Counted from the first letter of the stretch, positions 1-9,365 are shown. The stretch is DNA of 64,000 nucleotides from an uncultured Treponema sp. (GCA_946186185.1 CAMHMJ010000005.1:86752-150751); one strand, 5' to 3'. Notes: a model not told the origin generated them from the letters alone. Program-made: numbers and translations.

Positions 1-2099
1 GGGCAAATCCCCGGGAAATTCTTCTTCCTCAGAGCTTAAAAAATAATTCAGTTGTACAGTCTGCCCTTCAGGAATACCCGGAGCTTTCGATTTCATATTA
101 CCCGGACTGGGATTTTAACATTGATACGGGGTACAGAAAACTTTGCGCTCAGTTTAAAACTCATAATCTTCAGTCTTTTTCTTTGAACGAAACGGATGCT
201 GAACTTGCTCCGGCAGGCTTCCTTTTAGACTATCTTGAAAAAACTACCAATACTGTTGTTCCTCATGTAAGTGCAATAAAGGTTTACCACGACTACAATT
301 ATCTTATTATAGACGATTCTTCAAGGCGGAATCTTGAAATTGTTTCAAATCTTCGGGATTCTTCAAGCCAGTTTACGCTTCTTGAATGTGTAAATTTTGC
401 CAGCACGGCTATGGGAAGCCGCATGGTGCGTAAAAACCTGCTTTTCCCTCTTACTTCAAAGGCGGAAATTGAAGAGCGCCTTGATAATGTAACATTGTTT
501 GTTCAAAACAGAGCATTAAATAATTCCGTTCGGGAAAAGCTTTCTAAAATTCTTGATATTGAACGCCTTACAGGCCGCATCGCTATGGACAGGGCTCATC
601 CAAAGGATTTACAGGCACTGCGCTTAAGTCTTTCTTCCTGGCTTTCCGTCCGCTCAGAAATTGACGACTATAATCTGGCTCAGATGGACGACCAGAGCGC
701 AATCGATATTATCGAGCTTATTGAAAATTCCATTCTAGATGACCCTGCAACCTCTCTAACGGAAGGTCGCATTATACGGGAAGGCTGGTCTGAGGAGCTG
801 GATAAGTGGCGCAACATCCGGGACAATTTTTCCCAGATTTTAAGCGAGTATGAGGCTGAAATTCGTGAATCCACCGGCATTCAGACTCTTAAGATTAAGT
901 ATAACAATGCTTCCGGCTATTTTATTGAGGTTTCCAAGGGAAAGCTTTCCTTTGTTCCTTCTGATTTTATTCAGCGACGGACTCTTGTAAACGGCGACCG
1001 GTACACCACCGCCCGGCTTCAGGAGCTTGAAAAGGAGCTGAATGAGGCGGGAAGCCGTATTTTAGAGCTTGAAAGGGATCTTTTTGTTGAGGTACGAAAC
1101 CGCTTAAAGGAATATGTGCCGTACCTCATGGATACTGCAAATGAAATTGCCCTGTGCGATACTGCTACAAGCTTTGCAGAGGCCGCTCTTTTACATAACT
1201 GGGTTCGCCCGGAAATTTCAGAGGATAAAAGCCTTGTAATAAAAGCCGGCCGGCATCCTGTTGTAGAAAACCATATTCCAAACGGGGAGTTTGTTCCGAA
1301 TGACCTTTCCGTTTCCGCTGAAAATGACAGCGAGCCTTCTTTCTGTCTTATTACGGGACCGAATATGGCAGGTAAAAGCACCTACCTCAGGCAGAACGCG
1401 CTGATTGTTCTTCTTGCCCAGACGGGAAGCTATGTGCCGGCTTCTTACTGTAAAATCGGTATTACGGACAGGATTTTCTGCCGTGTAGGAGCAAGCGATA
1501 ACCTTGCCCGGGGTGAATCAACCTTCCTTGTGGAAATGAGCGAGACTGCAAATATCCTCAGGGCAAGTACTGACCGCTCCCTTGTAATTATGGATGAAGT
1601 AGGCCGGGGAACTTCCACCGAGGACGGACTTTCCATCGCCTGGGCGGTAAGCGAGCACCTTTTAAACCGGATTAAGTGCCGTACTCTTTTTGCGACCCAT
1701 TATCACGAGCTTACCCGCCTTGAAAATCCGGCCCTTCGCTTTCTTTTTATGGATGTTCTTGAAGAAAACGGAAGTGTGGTTTTCTTAAGAAAGGTAAAGG
1801 AGGGGGCTTCTGCAAACTCCTACGGAATTCATGTTGCCTGTCTTGCGGGTGTTCCAAAAGAGGTAACGGACCGTGCCCGTCAGATTCTGGAGCATATTCA
1901 GAGCGTGGCGGAAAACAGACCGGTTCTTTCAGATGTGCCGGAATACAAGGCTGAAAAACCGGTTTTCAATACTCCTGGACTGTTCAGCGATGAGGAAATT
2001 ATTCTTGATGAAATTCTTTCCTGCGACATTGATAATATGACTCCAATGGAAGCCTTGAAAACCATAGGAAGATGGAAAAAAGAGCTTAGCGGACAATAA
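1..2099 (+). CDS. mutS: DNA mismatch repair protein MutS (5'-truncated by window edge)
   Basis: MutS recognises mismatches and small loops in DNA and uses ATP to recruit MutL. The frame is open from base 3, so the gene starts outside the window; a TTG at 183 is internal, because the upstream residues read as MutS connector-domain sequence. About 698 residues are visible: connector, core/lever and clamp regions, then the ATPase. The Walker A motif GPNMAGKST lies near base 1356, and the Walker B and signature region (MDEVGRGTSTEDG) near 1590. The ATHYHEL motif follows, then the dimerisation helix-turn-helix region, ending in a short tail. All family hallmarks in the visible part are intact. No hairpin terminator is visible after the stop, only an A/T run before comF. 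Confidence 0.97.
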   Translation, partial: ANPREILLPQSLKNNSVVQSALQEYPELSISYYPDWDFNIDTGYRKLCAQFKTHNLQSFSLNETDAELAPAGFLLDYLEKTTNTVVPHVSAIKVYHDYNYLIIDDSSRRNLEIVSNLRDSSSQFTLLECVNFASTAMGSRMVRKNLLFPLTSKAEIEERLDNVTLFVQNRALNNSVREKLSKILDIERLTGRIAMDRAHPKDLQALRLSLSSWLSVRSEIDDYNLAQMDDQSAIDIIELIENSILDDPATSLTEGRIIREGWSEELDKWRNIRDNFSQILSEYEAEIRESTGIQTLKIKYNNASGYFIEVSKGKLSFVPSDFIQRRTLVNGDRYTTARLQELEKELNEAGSRILELERDLFVEVRNRLKEYVPYLMDTANEIALCDTATSFAEAALLHNWVRPEISEDKSLVIKAGRHPVVENHIPNGEFVPNDLSVSAENDSEPSFCLITGPNMAGKSTYLRQNALIVLLAQTGSYVPASYCKIGITDRIFCRVGASDNLARGESTFLVEMSETANILRASTDRSLVIMDEVGRGTSTEDGLSIAWAVSEHLLNRIKCRTLFATHYHELTRLENPALRFLFMDVLEENGSVVFLRKVKEGASANSYGIHVACLAGVPKEVTDRARQILEHIQSVAENRPVLSDVPEYKAEKPVFNTPGLFSDEEIILDEILSCDIDNMTPMEALKTIGRWKKELSGQ

Positions 2100-2147
2100 A
2101 AAAATTTTTTTTTCAGAAAAAACGGTATTTTTCTATTACTGAATTAC

Positions 2148-2153
2148 TATAAT
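2148..2153 (+). promoter_or_regulatory. Possible -10 box for leaderless comF
   Basis: TATAAT lies so that transcription would begin about base 2160, at the GTG start codon at 2159. There is no good -35 hexamer (GTATTT at the expected place) and no Shine-Dalgarno sequence before the GTG. The promoter call is therefore tentative and rests on the -10 box and its spacing. Confidence 0.4.
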
Positions 2154-2158
2154 AATAT

Positions 2159-2920
2159 GTGAACAAAATTTTATTTCGCATATCCTTTGGGCTTCTGACT
2201 TTCTTAAGGCTTCTGTTTTCAAACAGCTCCAGGGCATTGAGGTGTGTTGTCTGTTCAAAGAAAACCCATCTTATTCCTGTGTGCCGCTTCTGCAGGGAAA
2301 AATATTTTTCTGTTCCGTCTATTTCTGATGAAAGGGAGAATTTTTGCAGCATCTGCGGAAAGCGTCTGTATTCTGAAAATGGAAAATGCCTTGAGTGCAG
2401 GGAAGAAACTGTCTTGAAAATGCTTGACGGAGCCTTTCCGATATTTTCCTACCGGCTCTGGAATGAAAGTCTTTTGTGCCGCTGGAAGCTTTCCGGTGAA
2501 CGGGCCCTGTCCGATTTTTTTGCCTGCTGTGTGAAAAAACGGCTGGAGGACTTAAAAAACATTCTGGGAGATTTTTCGGTTGTTCCGGTTCCTCCCCGGA
2601 AAGGTAAGGTACGAAAAGAAGGCTGGGATCAGATTCAGGAACTTTCCAGATTTTTGAAATTTCTGTATGATGTTCCGGTTTCAGAACTGCTGGAGCGAAA
2701 TTCTTTTGTTCAGCAAAAAACTTTAAGCAGGGAAGAGCGGCTTTCGACAATCGAAAGCGCTTATTCCCTCAAAAGAAATCTGAAAATTCCTGTTCCTGAA
2801 CGGGTTGTGATAATCGATGATGTTATGACAACTGGTTCTACCCTGGAAGGAATTGCTAAAATATTAAAACAAAACGGTGCTAAGGAGGTTTACGGTTTAA
2901 CGATTTTCACGGTGGATTAG
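2159..2920 (+). CDS. comF: ComF family phosphoribosyltransferase-like protein
   Basis: This 253-residue protein has the ComF layout. An N-terminal zinc-finger region has repeated Cys pairs (CVVC, CRFC, CSIC, CLEC, roughly residues 28-83). A type I phosphoribosyltransferase domain follows, with the PRPP loop VVIIDDVMTTGST near residue 220. ComF proteins are linked to DNA uptake in competent bacteria, but the biochemical role in spirochaetes is not established. The start must be GTG at 2159, since the frame is closed by TAA just upstream and no ATG lies before the first zinc finger. No ribosome-binding site precedes it, and a TATAAT sits 5 nt upstream, so the mRNA may be leaderless. Confidence 0.85.
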   Translation: MNKILFRISFGLLTFLRLLFSNSSRALRCVVCSKKTHLIPVCRFCREKYFSVPSISDERENFCSICGKRLYSENGKCLECREETVLKMLDGAFPIFSYRLWNESLLCRWKLSGERALSDFFACCVKKRLEDLKNILGDFSVVPVPPRKGKVRKEGWDQIQELSRFLKFLYDVPVSELLERNSFVQQKTLSREERLSTIESAYSLKRNLKIPVPERVVIIDDVMTTGSTLEGIAKILKQNGAKEVYGLTIFTVD

Positions 2921-2973
2921 GGCATTCAGTTGTGGTGCGGAGTTTTAAGTCAGTCACTTTTAAATAAAACTAA

Positions 2974-3002
2974 TTGCAAATTCACGACTTTGGGTGTATT
3001 CT
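2974..3002 (+). promoter_or_regulatory. Sigma-70-type promoter for cheW
   Basis: TTGCAA (2974-2979), a 17-nt spacer and TATTCT (2997-3002) lie just upstream of cheW. Predicted start near 3009 gives a leader of about 28 nt with GGGAG at 3027-3031. Confidence 0.6.
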
Positions 3003-3036
3003 TATTGTATACAATTTAGATTACATGGGAGTATTT

Positions 3037-3513
3037 ATGGCAGACGACGGACAGCTTCAATTGGTAACATTTAAACTCGGAGATGAATTGTACGGTGTAG
3101 ATATTATGGATGTTAAAGAAATTGTAAAGATCCAGAATATACGTGCTATTCCGAATGCTCCTTACTATATGGTGGGAATTCTGAATTTACGAGGAGAGAT
3201 AATTCCTATTATCGATCTTCACCGGCGATTCCATATTGGTTCCGATGACGGAAACGTAGAACTCGATGAGCTTGAAAGCGGATTCATCATTCTTAATATC
3301 TCTGGTATGCAGATTGGTATTATTATTGACAGAGTATCCCGTGTTGTTCAGGTTCAGCGCGCTGAAATTCAGGAACCACCGCAGATGATGGGTGGAATCG
3401 GTTCTGAATATATTACCGGTGTCGTTCAGAATCAGGACGGATATCTGATTATTCTTGATTCCCTCAAGTTGTTTGAACCTAAAGAACTTCAGAAAATCAT
3501 TAAAAACCAGTAA
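3037..3513 (+). CDS. cheW: Chemotaxis coupling protein CheW
   Basis: CheW is a cytoplasmic adaptor that couples methyl-accepting chemoreceptors to the CheA kinase. The 158-residue product is a single CheW domain running from QLVTFKLGDELYGVDI, through the MVGILNLRGEIIPIIDL segment typical of the family, to the C-terminal ITGVVQNQDGYLIILD strand pair. The ATG at 3037 is chosen because GGGAG lies 5 nt upstream and the protein then begins at the domain; an upstream in-frame TTG at 2974 falls inside the putative promoter. It is followed after 8 nt by the DegT-like gene, so the two are probably cotranscribed. Its usual role in spirochaetes is control of periplasmic flagellar rotation. Confidence 0.95.
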   Translation: MADDGQLQLVTFKLGDELYGVDIMDVKEIVKIQNIRAIPNAPYYMVGILNLRGEIIPIIDLHRRFHIGSDDGNVELDELESGFIILNISGMQIGIIIDRVSRVVQVQRAEIQEPPQMMGGIGSEYITGVVQNQDGYLIILDSLKLFEPKELQKIIKNQ

Positions 3514-3521
3514 TACAGAAA

Positions 3522-4643
3522 ATGATACAAACATACAGTACAACTATTCGCAGAAAAGAGATGGATGCGGTTTTAACCTGCATGGTTGATGAAAAAATCG
3601 GACCAGGTGAGTTAAATCAGCGCCTTATCCAGCAGGTAAAATTGTTTTTTGAATGTGACGGAGCGGTTGCATTAAGAAGCCCGGAAACGGCACTTAAATA
3701 TGCTCTTATGGCATCCGGCTTTGAAGAGGGTGGAATGGTAATGATTTCCGCCCTTGCTCCGTCCTGGCATTATACGGCTCTTGAAAACCTGGGTTACAAA
3801 ATCCTTGTTCTTGATGTAGATGAATCAACCGGCGTTGTAAATGCAGAAATCGTTCAGCGTGGAATTAACCACGGCGGCCGGCTTCTTCTGCTTCATGAAT
3901 CCATGGGTATTTTACCAAAGATGGACGAAATTATGGCTCTTGGAATTCCTGTTATTGAGGATGTTTCCAAGAGTGCCGGCGCCCTTGTTCCTGAAGAAAA
4001 TGAAAACGGGCAGGCCGTAAAGCCTTCAAAAGCCGGTTCCTTTGGTGTTTACTCAATTCTGGCTCTTGAAGAGCGGGATGTAATCACCAGTGGTGGCGGA
4101 GCTATCCTTATGGCTCCTAACCGCCGTGAATGGATTGTTTTAAAGAAATTTACGGATCTTCTTTCCAAAACTGAGCTTCTCCCTGACATTAACTGTGCCC
4201 TTGCCTGGGTTCAGGTAAAGGAATTCCAGAAAAATGAAGAATCCCGAAAGCAGATTTTCTCATTGTACCAGAGAGCCTGCATGTCCGGCCGTCATAAAAT
4301 GTTTTCAAGAAGCAATAATCCGGGCTCCTTTCCAGTTGAAAAACAGCAGCCTAAGGAAGGGGAAACGGAAGCAAAGGAATACGATTATTCCAGCACCATG
4401 AGCGCTTTTCCTCTTGTGCTCTCAAGCTCCTTTAAGGATGTAAAACAGTATACCCAGAAGAAAGAAATTGAAGTGAGCCTTGCTTACGAAGACTCTGTAA
4501 TTGCCCTGCATGAAGAAGACCTTTCTGAAACCTGCATCCGGGCAAAGTCTTTGTATTTGAGAACGGTACTGTTTCCGCTTTATCCGCGGCTTACCCATTC
4601 TCAGGTTGCAAAAATCGTAAAGGTTTTAGGAACGCTTCCTTAA
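3522..4643 (+). CDS. DegT/DnrJ/EryC1-fold protein lacking the PLP lysine
   Basis: This 373-residue protein has the aminotransferase fold of DegT/DnrJ/EryC1/StrS enzymes. The segment GIPVIEDVSKSAGA (near residue 144) matches the conserved Asp region that holds the pyridine nitrogen of PLP, and DINCALAWVQVKEF matches the family's TDINAA segment. Where active enzymes have FSFxxxKxxTxGEGG, this protein reads YSILALEERDVITSGGGA. The Schiff-base lysine is therefore replaced by Glu or Arg, depending on gap placement. It also carries a hydrophilic insertion around residues 265-290. It probably cannot act as a PLP aminotransferase; function is unknown. It sits between cheW and nadK. As I recall, pathogenic treponemes have a gene named spsC at this position, but I could not check that. 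Confidence 0.75.
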   Translation: MIQTYSTTIRRKEMDAVLTCMVDEKIGPGELNQRLIQQVKLFFECDGAVALRSPETALKYALMASGFEEGGMVMISALAPSWHYTALENLGYKILVLDVDESTGVVNAEIVQRGINHGGRLLLLHESMGILPKMDEIMALGIPVIEDVSKSAGALVPEENENGQAVKPSKAGSFGVYSILALEERDVITSGGGAILMAPNRREWIVLKKFTDLLSKTELLPDINCALAWVQVKEFQKNEESRKQIFSLYQRACMSGRHKMFSRSNNPGSFPVEKQQPKEGETEAKEYDYSSTMSAFPLVLSSSFKDVKQYTQKKEIEVSLAYEDSVIALHEEDLSETCIRAKSLYLRTVLFPLYPRLTHSQVAKIVKVLGTLP

Positions 4644-4677
4644 GACCCATAAACTTATCTGGATAAAACGAGTTTTC

Positions 4678-5523
4678 ATGAAAAAATGTCTGATTGTTGT
4701 AAATACAAGTAAAAAAGAGTCTCAGAGGGAAGGAGAAGAAATTGCCCGATATCTGTTATCGAAAGAGGTAAGCTCCGCTTTTTATAATTTTGACGGCTTT
4801 TCTACGGAAAATCCTTTTGAAGGCTTTGATTTTGCAATTACCCTTGGTGGTGACGGAACGGTTCTTTTTGCCGCCCGTGGCTGCGTACGCCTTGGAATTC
4901 CGGTTTTTTCGGTAAACTTCGGGGAATTCGGTTTTATTGCCAGCGTTCAGAAAAATGAATGGAAAAAAGAACTGGATAAATTTCTTTCAGGTAAGTCAAT
5001 AATCGAAGAGCGCAGTATGCTCCAGGCAGCTCTGGTGCGTTCTTCCGGAGAGAGAGTCTTTTCTTCAATCGGATTAAATGATGTTGTAATCTGCGCAAAA
5101 AGCTCTGCCAGTACAGTTCTGCTTGATATCACCTATAACGAGGTTCCTCTTGGCCGATTTAAGGCAGACGGAATTATTGTCAGCACGGCCACCGGTTCGA
5201 CGGCCTACTCAGCTTCTGCCGGGGGACCCATAATTGATCCGGAGCTTGATGCTCTTGTTTTGACTCCAATAAATTCCTTTTCCCTTTCAAGCCGTCCTCT
5301 TGTTTTAAATCCGAAGGGTGAAATCGGGGTTACTGTTGTACCTTTCCGCCACAAGGAAGTAATTATTACCGTGGACGGACAGGAACCTTTTAATCTTGAA
5401 GAAAATGATGTTTTAAAAATACGGCGCATTTCTGACCGCTTTAAGCTTGTGGGCGGAACCTCAGAAAGCTTTTACAATGCGCTCCGTTCAAAGTTAAACT
5501 GGTCTGGAGGTCCTCATGCTTGA
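4678..5523 (+). CDS. nadK: NAD kinase
   Basis: NAD kinase phosphorylates NAD to NADP in the cytoplasm. The 281-residue product has the nucleotide-binding GGDGT motif (about residues 58-62, in ITLGGDGTVLFAAR), the GLNDVVI segment matching the family's NE/D motif, and the DGIIVSTATGSTAYSASAGGP region typical of the catalytic domain. Length is normal for bacterial NadK. The gene follows the DegT-like gene by 34 nt and its last 8 nt overlap the start of recN, so nadK and recN are likely translationally coupled. Confidence 0.95.
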   Translation: MKKCLIVVNTSKKESQREGEEIARYLLSKEVSSAFYNFDGFSTENPFEGFDFAITLGGDGTVLFAARGCVRLGIPVFSVNFGEFGFIASVQKNEWKKELDKFLSGKSIIEERSMLQAALVRSSGERVFSSIGLNDVVICAKSSASTVLLDITYNEVPLGRFKADGIIVSTATGSTAYSASAGGPIIDPELDALVLTPINSFSLSSRPLVLNPKGEIGVTVVPFRHKEVIITVDGQEPFNLEENDVLKIRRISDRFKLVGGTSESFYNALRSKLNWSGGPHA

Positions 5524-7210
5524 AGAACTTTCAATAAAAGATTTTGCCATCATTGAGATGGAAAACATAGAATTTAACAAAGGTTTTACCGTTCTTTCCG
5601 GAGAAACAGGTGCCGGAAAATCAATCCTTATCGGAGCTCTTTCCTTTCTCCTTGGGGGAAAGGCGGAGCTTTCTCAAATCCGAACCGGCTGTTCTGAAGC
5701 CAGCGTTACAGGAACCTTCTTTCTGGATAACAGGGAAGCGGAAGACTGGCTTTCAGAGCACGGTATTCAGACCGAGGATTCCCGAATTATTTTAAGGCGT
5801 TATCTTCGGGATAACGGTAAAAGCGGAGCCTATATCGGTTCAACACCGGTTACCCGTACTGATTTAGCTGACTTTTCTTCATTCCTGGTGGATATTCACG
5901 GGCAGCACGCCCATCAGTCTCTGATGAAGGTGAGTGAGCACAGAAAATTCCTTGACTCAAGGGCAGGACTTGTTTCTGAAGTAAGCGCTTTTACGGAGCT
6001 TTACACAAAGCTGGTGGAAAAACGAAAGCTTCTGGATTCCCTCAATTCTTCAACCTTTGAGCGGGAGCGGAAAATTGACATGCTTCAGTTTGCCGTAAAC
6101 GAAATCAGTGAGGCCCGGCTTGAAAAAGGTGAGGATGAAAGGCTTGAAGAGGAAGAAAACCGCCTTTCGTCCTATGAAAAGCTTTACGGAACCGTTGAAT
6201 CAATAAAGACCTATCTTGACGGGTCTGATGCCAGCATTCTGGCCTTGCTGAAAAAACTGAAAAAAGACTGCTCTAACGCAGCGGGCTATGATAAATCTCT
6301 TTCATCTCTTGATTCCCGCCTTGAGTCGGCTTTTTACGAACTTTCCGATATAAACGATGAATTTGTTTCATATTCAGAAAAGCTTGTGTATGATCCTGTT
6401 CATCTTTCAGAGATTCAGGAGCGCCTTTCCCTTATTTATAACCTGAAGAAAAAATATGCTTCGGGAGTTTCGGCTCCTTTAAGCGAAGTTTTCGATTATT
6501 TTGAAAGGGCAAATGCAGAGCTTGAGAAATTAGGTGCAGGTTCAGAAGGGAAGGAAGAGCTGGAAAAGCAGGTAAAAGACCTTGAAAAACAGGTGTATCT
6601 TGCTGCAAAACAGATTTCCGAAAAACGAAAGGCTGTTTCCCAGAAGCTGTCCCTTGAAATTCAGGAAATCCTTTCTAAGCTTGGAATGAAGGGTGCCCGT
6701 TTTGAAGTAAGCCTTAAAGAAAAAAGCGGAAACGACATTGAGCAGAAGTGCGGTCCTTATGGCATGGACGACATTGAATTTATGATAAGCGCAAACCCGG
6801 GAAGTCCTCTTCTTCCTCTTTCAAAAATTGCAAGCGGCGGTGAACTCAGCCGTGTTATGCTTGCAATTAAAACGATTTTTGCAAATAACGATCCGGTGGG
6901 AACTCTTGTGTTTGATGAGATTGATACCGGAATCGGCGGTGAAATTGCGGTGGAAGTCGGCGAGCATATGAAAAAACTTGCTCAAAATCGGCAGATTTTT
7001 TGTATTACACATCTTGCCAGTATCGCAGTTTATGCCGATAATCAGATCAAGATATCTAAAGCCGTACAGGATGGAAGAACCGTTTCTTCTGTAAGTCCTG
7101 TTACCGGCGAGCAAAGGGTCTCAGAAATTGCGCGAATGCTTTCCGGCGAAGCCATGAGCGATGCTGCATTAGAGCATGCCCGCTCAATGCTTGAAAGGTA
7201 TTCGCACTGA
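5516..7210 (+). CDS. recN: DNA repair protein RecN
   Basis: RecN is an SMC-like ATPase acting in double-strand-break repair. The 564-residue product has Walker A GETGAGKS at residues 29-36, a long central coiled coil rich in Lys and Glu (about residues 150-380), and an ABC-type signature ASGGELSRVMLAIK. Walker B follows as LVFDEIDTGIGG (about 463-474), then the ITHLASIA switch region. Size and motif order are normal. The ATG at 5516 overlaps the 3' end of nadK, the usual arrangement in many bacteria. Confidence 0.96.
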   Translation: MLEELSIKDFAIIEMENIEFNKGFTVLSGETGAGKSILIGALSFLLGGKAELSQIRTGCSEASVTGTFFLDNREAEDWLSEHGIQTEDSRIILRRYLRDNGKSGAYIGSTPVTRTDLADFSSFLVDIHGQHAHQSLMKVSEHRKFLDSRAGLVSEVSAFTELYTKLVEKRKLLDSLNSSTFERERKIDMLQFAVNEISEARLEKGEDERLEEEENRLSSYEKLYGTVESIKTYLDGSDASILALLKKLKKDCSNAAGYDKSLSSLDSRLESAFYELSDINDEFVSYSEKLVYDPVHLSEIQERLSLIYNLKKKYASGVSAPLSEVFDYFERANAELEKLGAGSEGKEELEKQVKDLEKQVYLAAKQISEKRKAVSQKLSLEIQEILSKLGMKGARFEVSLKEKSGNDIEQKCGPYGMDDIEFMISANPGSPLLPLSKIASGGELSRVMLAIKTIFANNDPVGTLVFDEIDTGIGGEIAVEVGEHMKKLAQNRQIFCITHLASIAVYADNQIKISKAVQDGRTVSSVSPVTGEQRVSEIARMLSGEAMSDAALEHARSMLERYSH

Positions 7211-7244
7211 TTCAGTTTATGATGTATTGATACAGGGAGGAGAA

Positions 7245-8048
7245 ATGTCAAAAATTTCAGAAGAAAGCCGTCAGGAACTTGCCGAAGCTATTAAACCATA
7301 TCAGGAAAAAATAAAAGCTCTTCTCGCTGAGGAACAGGCTGCCGTAAAAGGTTTGTCTTCTAAGGACAAAGAAACTCCTTACAAAAAGGTTGATTTGTGC
7401 GAGCAGATGATATACATATCTACTCTTTACATGGCTCAGAACAGTCTTTCCTGGAAAATACTTGGGGTAAAAAATAATGATGCCTTAAACGATGCCAGAA
7501 AGATCATCTACAAGGCAATTATTTACCTTGAAGACATTGTTACCAATACAATCGACATTCCGTACATCGACCTTTTGAAAAACTATGACAGCATCATAAA
7601 TATTCCAGTTGAAAGGCGCTATTATATCGTTCGCAAGCTGGGACTTTCAATTAACATGCTTGAAGATGCTTTTGGCGACAACAGTAAGTGGAAATGGTCT
7701 TTTGTAGAGCTTAAAGGCCGCTTTGTTGTAGTTGCAAAAAACTTTGTTGATATGCGTCAGGCAGAAAAATCCTATATCAATCCTTCCAGCGAGGATTATG
7801 AGACTACGGTTTTATACATGCGTCTTCTTGCAAAACAGCTTGAAGCCAGTGCTGCCGGTTATCGTGATAAGTATGAGCTTTCTACACGACGAATCGATGA
7901 TATGCGTAACGGAATTAAGTTCCTTCTTGCCAGACACAAGCTTGCCCTTGCATTACGTGATTCTAAAACCGCTGAGGAAGTAAAGAAGAAGGCCGTTGTA
8001 TGGCGGGATAAAATGGAAGCCGACCAGAAGTCCGGTTCTTCCCGCTAG
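7245..8048 (+). CDS. Conserved helical hypothetical protein of the recN cluster
   Basis: I do not recognise a family for this 267-residue protein. It is hydrophilic and predicted mostly alpha-helical, with many Lys, Glu and Arg residues, no signal peptide and no membrane segment, so it is probably cytoplasmic. The ATG at 7245 is chosen over an earlier in-frame start because a strong GGGAGG (7235-7240) precedes it by 4 nt. It lies 34 nt after recN and before an HD-domain gene, which suggests cotranscription. Gene order resembles what I recall from other treponemes, so it may be a spirochaete-specific family. Confidence 0.75.
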   Translation: MSKISEESRQELAEAIKPYQEKIKALLAEEQAAVKGLSSKDKETPYKKVDLCEQMIYISTLYMAQNSLSWKILGVKNNDALNDARKIIYKAIIYLEDIVTNTIDIPYIDLLKNYDSIINIPVERRYYIVRKLGLSINMLEDAFGDNSKWKWSFVELKGRFVVVAKNFVDMRQAEKSYINPSSEDYETTVLYMRLLAKQLEASAAGYRDKYELSTRRIDDMRNGIKFLLARHKLALALRDSKTAEEVKKKAVVWRDKMEADQKSGSSR

Positions 8049-8131
8049 TTCTCAGGCTGCCGGCGGTTGTTCCAGTGAGGGTGCAACTGTATGGTTTTAT
8101 AAACTCCGGGCGAAAAAAAACAGAAAACAAT

Positions 8132-9358
8132 ATGTTGGACAAAAAACTTGCATTAAAAATTTTTGAAGGTTTCTCAATTCAGAGGTGGACAGATCTTGTT
8201 CGCCCTTTTGACATCGTTGAGATGGATAAGGCCGCCGAAAAAATGATTGTCGCCTTTATGCTTGGAAAGGCAGAAGAAAAGAAGGGGCGGTTTGTGGACT
8301 GGTCCTGGATGATTTATGCCTCTCTTTTCGATTTTTTAAGGAAAATCTCCCTCTGCGATATAAAGGCTCCTGTTCAGGCAATGCTTAAACGGGATTATCC
8401 TGTTGAATTTACACATCTTAATGAATGGGTTTTGTCCCAGTACAAGCCGCTTTTAGGGGACGACGAACTTTTCAAGATGTTTACGATTTATATCGGTCAG
8501 AAAAACGGAAGCATCGATATTCCGGAAAAAACTCGCCTGACTGAAAGAATCCTTTCTGCGGCTCACAAGTATGCTTCTTTCCGGGAACTTTGCATGCTGA
8601 GTGTTGTAAACGAGCCTCTTAGAATTCAGAAAATTACAAATGAACTAAAAGAAGAGCTGCAGCAGTACCTTGATTTATCGGGCCTGCAGCCCTTAATGAT
8701 GGAACAGAAATCCTTTGAGTTTCTTCTGAAGGTGGAGCAGCTCAGGTTTCAGGTAAGATGGAATCAGACTCCCCGGGTTCCAAAAACTTCGGTAATGGGA
8801 CACTGCTATTTTGTTGCCCTTCTTACGCTTTTGTTATGCCGGTTAAGCACCGTGAAGATGAATGAAAAACGAATCGTGAACAATTATTTTTGTGCACTTT
8901 TCCATGATTTACCAGAAGCAGTTACCCGGGATATTATTTCTCCGGTTAAGAGTGCTACAATTGAACTTCCGAATGTAGTAAAGCAGATTGAAGACAAAAT
9001 TGTTTTTGACGAGCTTGTTCCTCTTATGGACAAAAGCTTTTCTGAGGAACTGATTTTCTTTATTCGTGACGAGTTTTCTAACCGCGGTTTGGCACCGGAC
9101 GGAGAAGAAAAAGAGCTTTCCCTTGACGAAATGGGCCGCCTGATGGAACGTGAGGGCTTCATCGTTGTTGACGGTCGTCTTGTACGGGTTGCAGATCACC
9201 TTTCTGCCCTAATGGAAGCGGACAGTTCAATTAAACACGGAATTACCTCCAGTCATCTTGAATACGGAAGAACCGGCATGCTGAATCACTATAAAGCCGG
9301 AGAACTTGTAAACGGTGTAGATGCAGGAAAACTGTTCAAAGAAATTGCCGGCGAGTAG
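8132..9358 (+). CDS. YfbR-like HD-domain phosphohydrolase
   Basis: The 408-residue product contains an HD metal-dependent phosphohydrolase domain in its second half. A His in GHCYFVALLTLLLC (about residue 224) is followed by FHDLPEAVTRDIISPVK (about 256-272), matching the YfbR/5'-deoxynucleotidase pattern HDxxEAxTxDxxxPxK. A later Asp in RVADHLSALMEA may complete the metal site. Family members hydrolyse nucleotides such as dNMPs, but the roughly 200-residue N-terminal extension here is not explained by that domain and substrate cannot be assigned. ATG 8132 is preferred to GTG 8075 because the upstream residues look random; neither start has a clear ribosome-binding site. Confidence 0.75.
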   Translation: MLDKKLALKIFEGFSIQRWTDLVRPFDIVEMDKAAEKMIVAFMLGKAEEKKGRFVDWSWMIYASLFDFLRKISLCDIKAPVQAMLKRDYPVEFTHLNEWVLSQYKPLLGDDELFKMFTIYIGQKNGSIDIPEKTRLTERILSAAHKYASFRELCMLSVVNEPLRIQKITNELKEELQQYLDLSGLQPLMMEQKSFEFLLKVEQLRFQVRWNQTPRVPKTSVMGHCYFVALLTLLLCRLSTVKMNEKRIVNNYFCALFHDLPEAVTRDIISPVKSATIELPNVVKQIEDKIVFDELVPLMDKSFSEELIFFIRDEFSNRGLAPDGEEKELSLDEMGRLMEREGFIVVDGRLVRVADHLSALMEADSSIKHGITSSHLEYGRTGMLNHYKAGELVNGVDAGKLFKEIAGE

Positions 9359-9365
9359 GCCAGTG

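Noticed and set aside
8075..8131. N-terminal extension of the HD hydrolase from GTG 8075
   Set aside because: The residues look random and there is no ribosome-binding site; ATG 8132 begins a plausible protein start.
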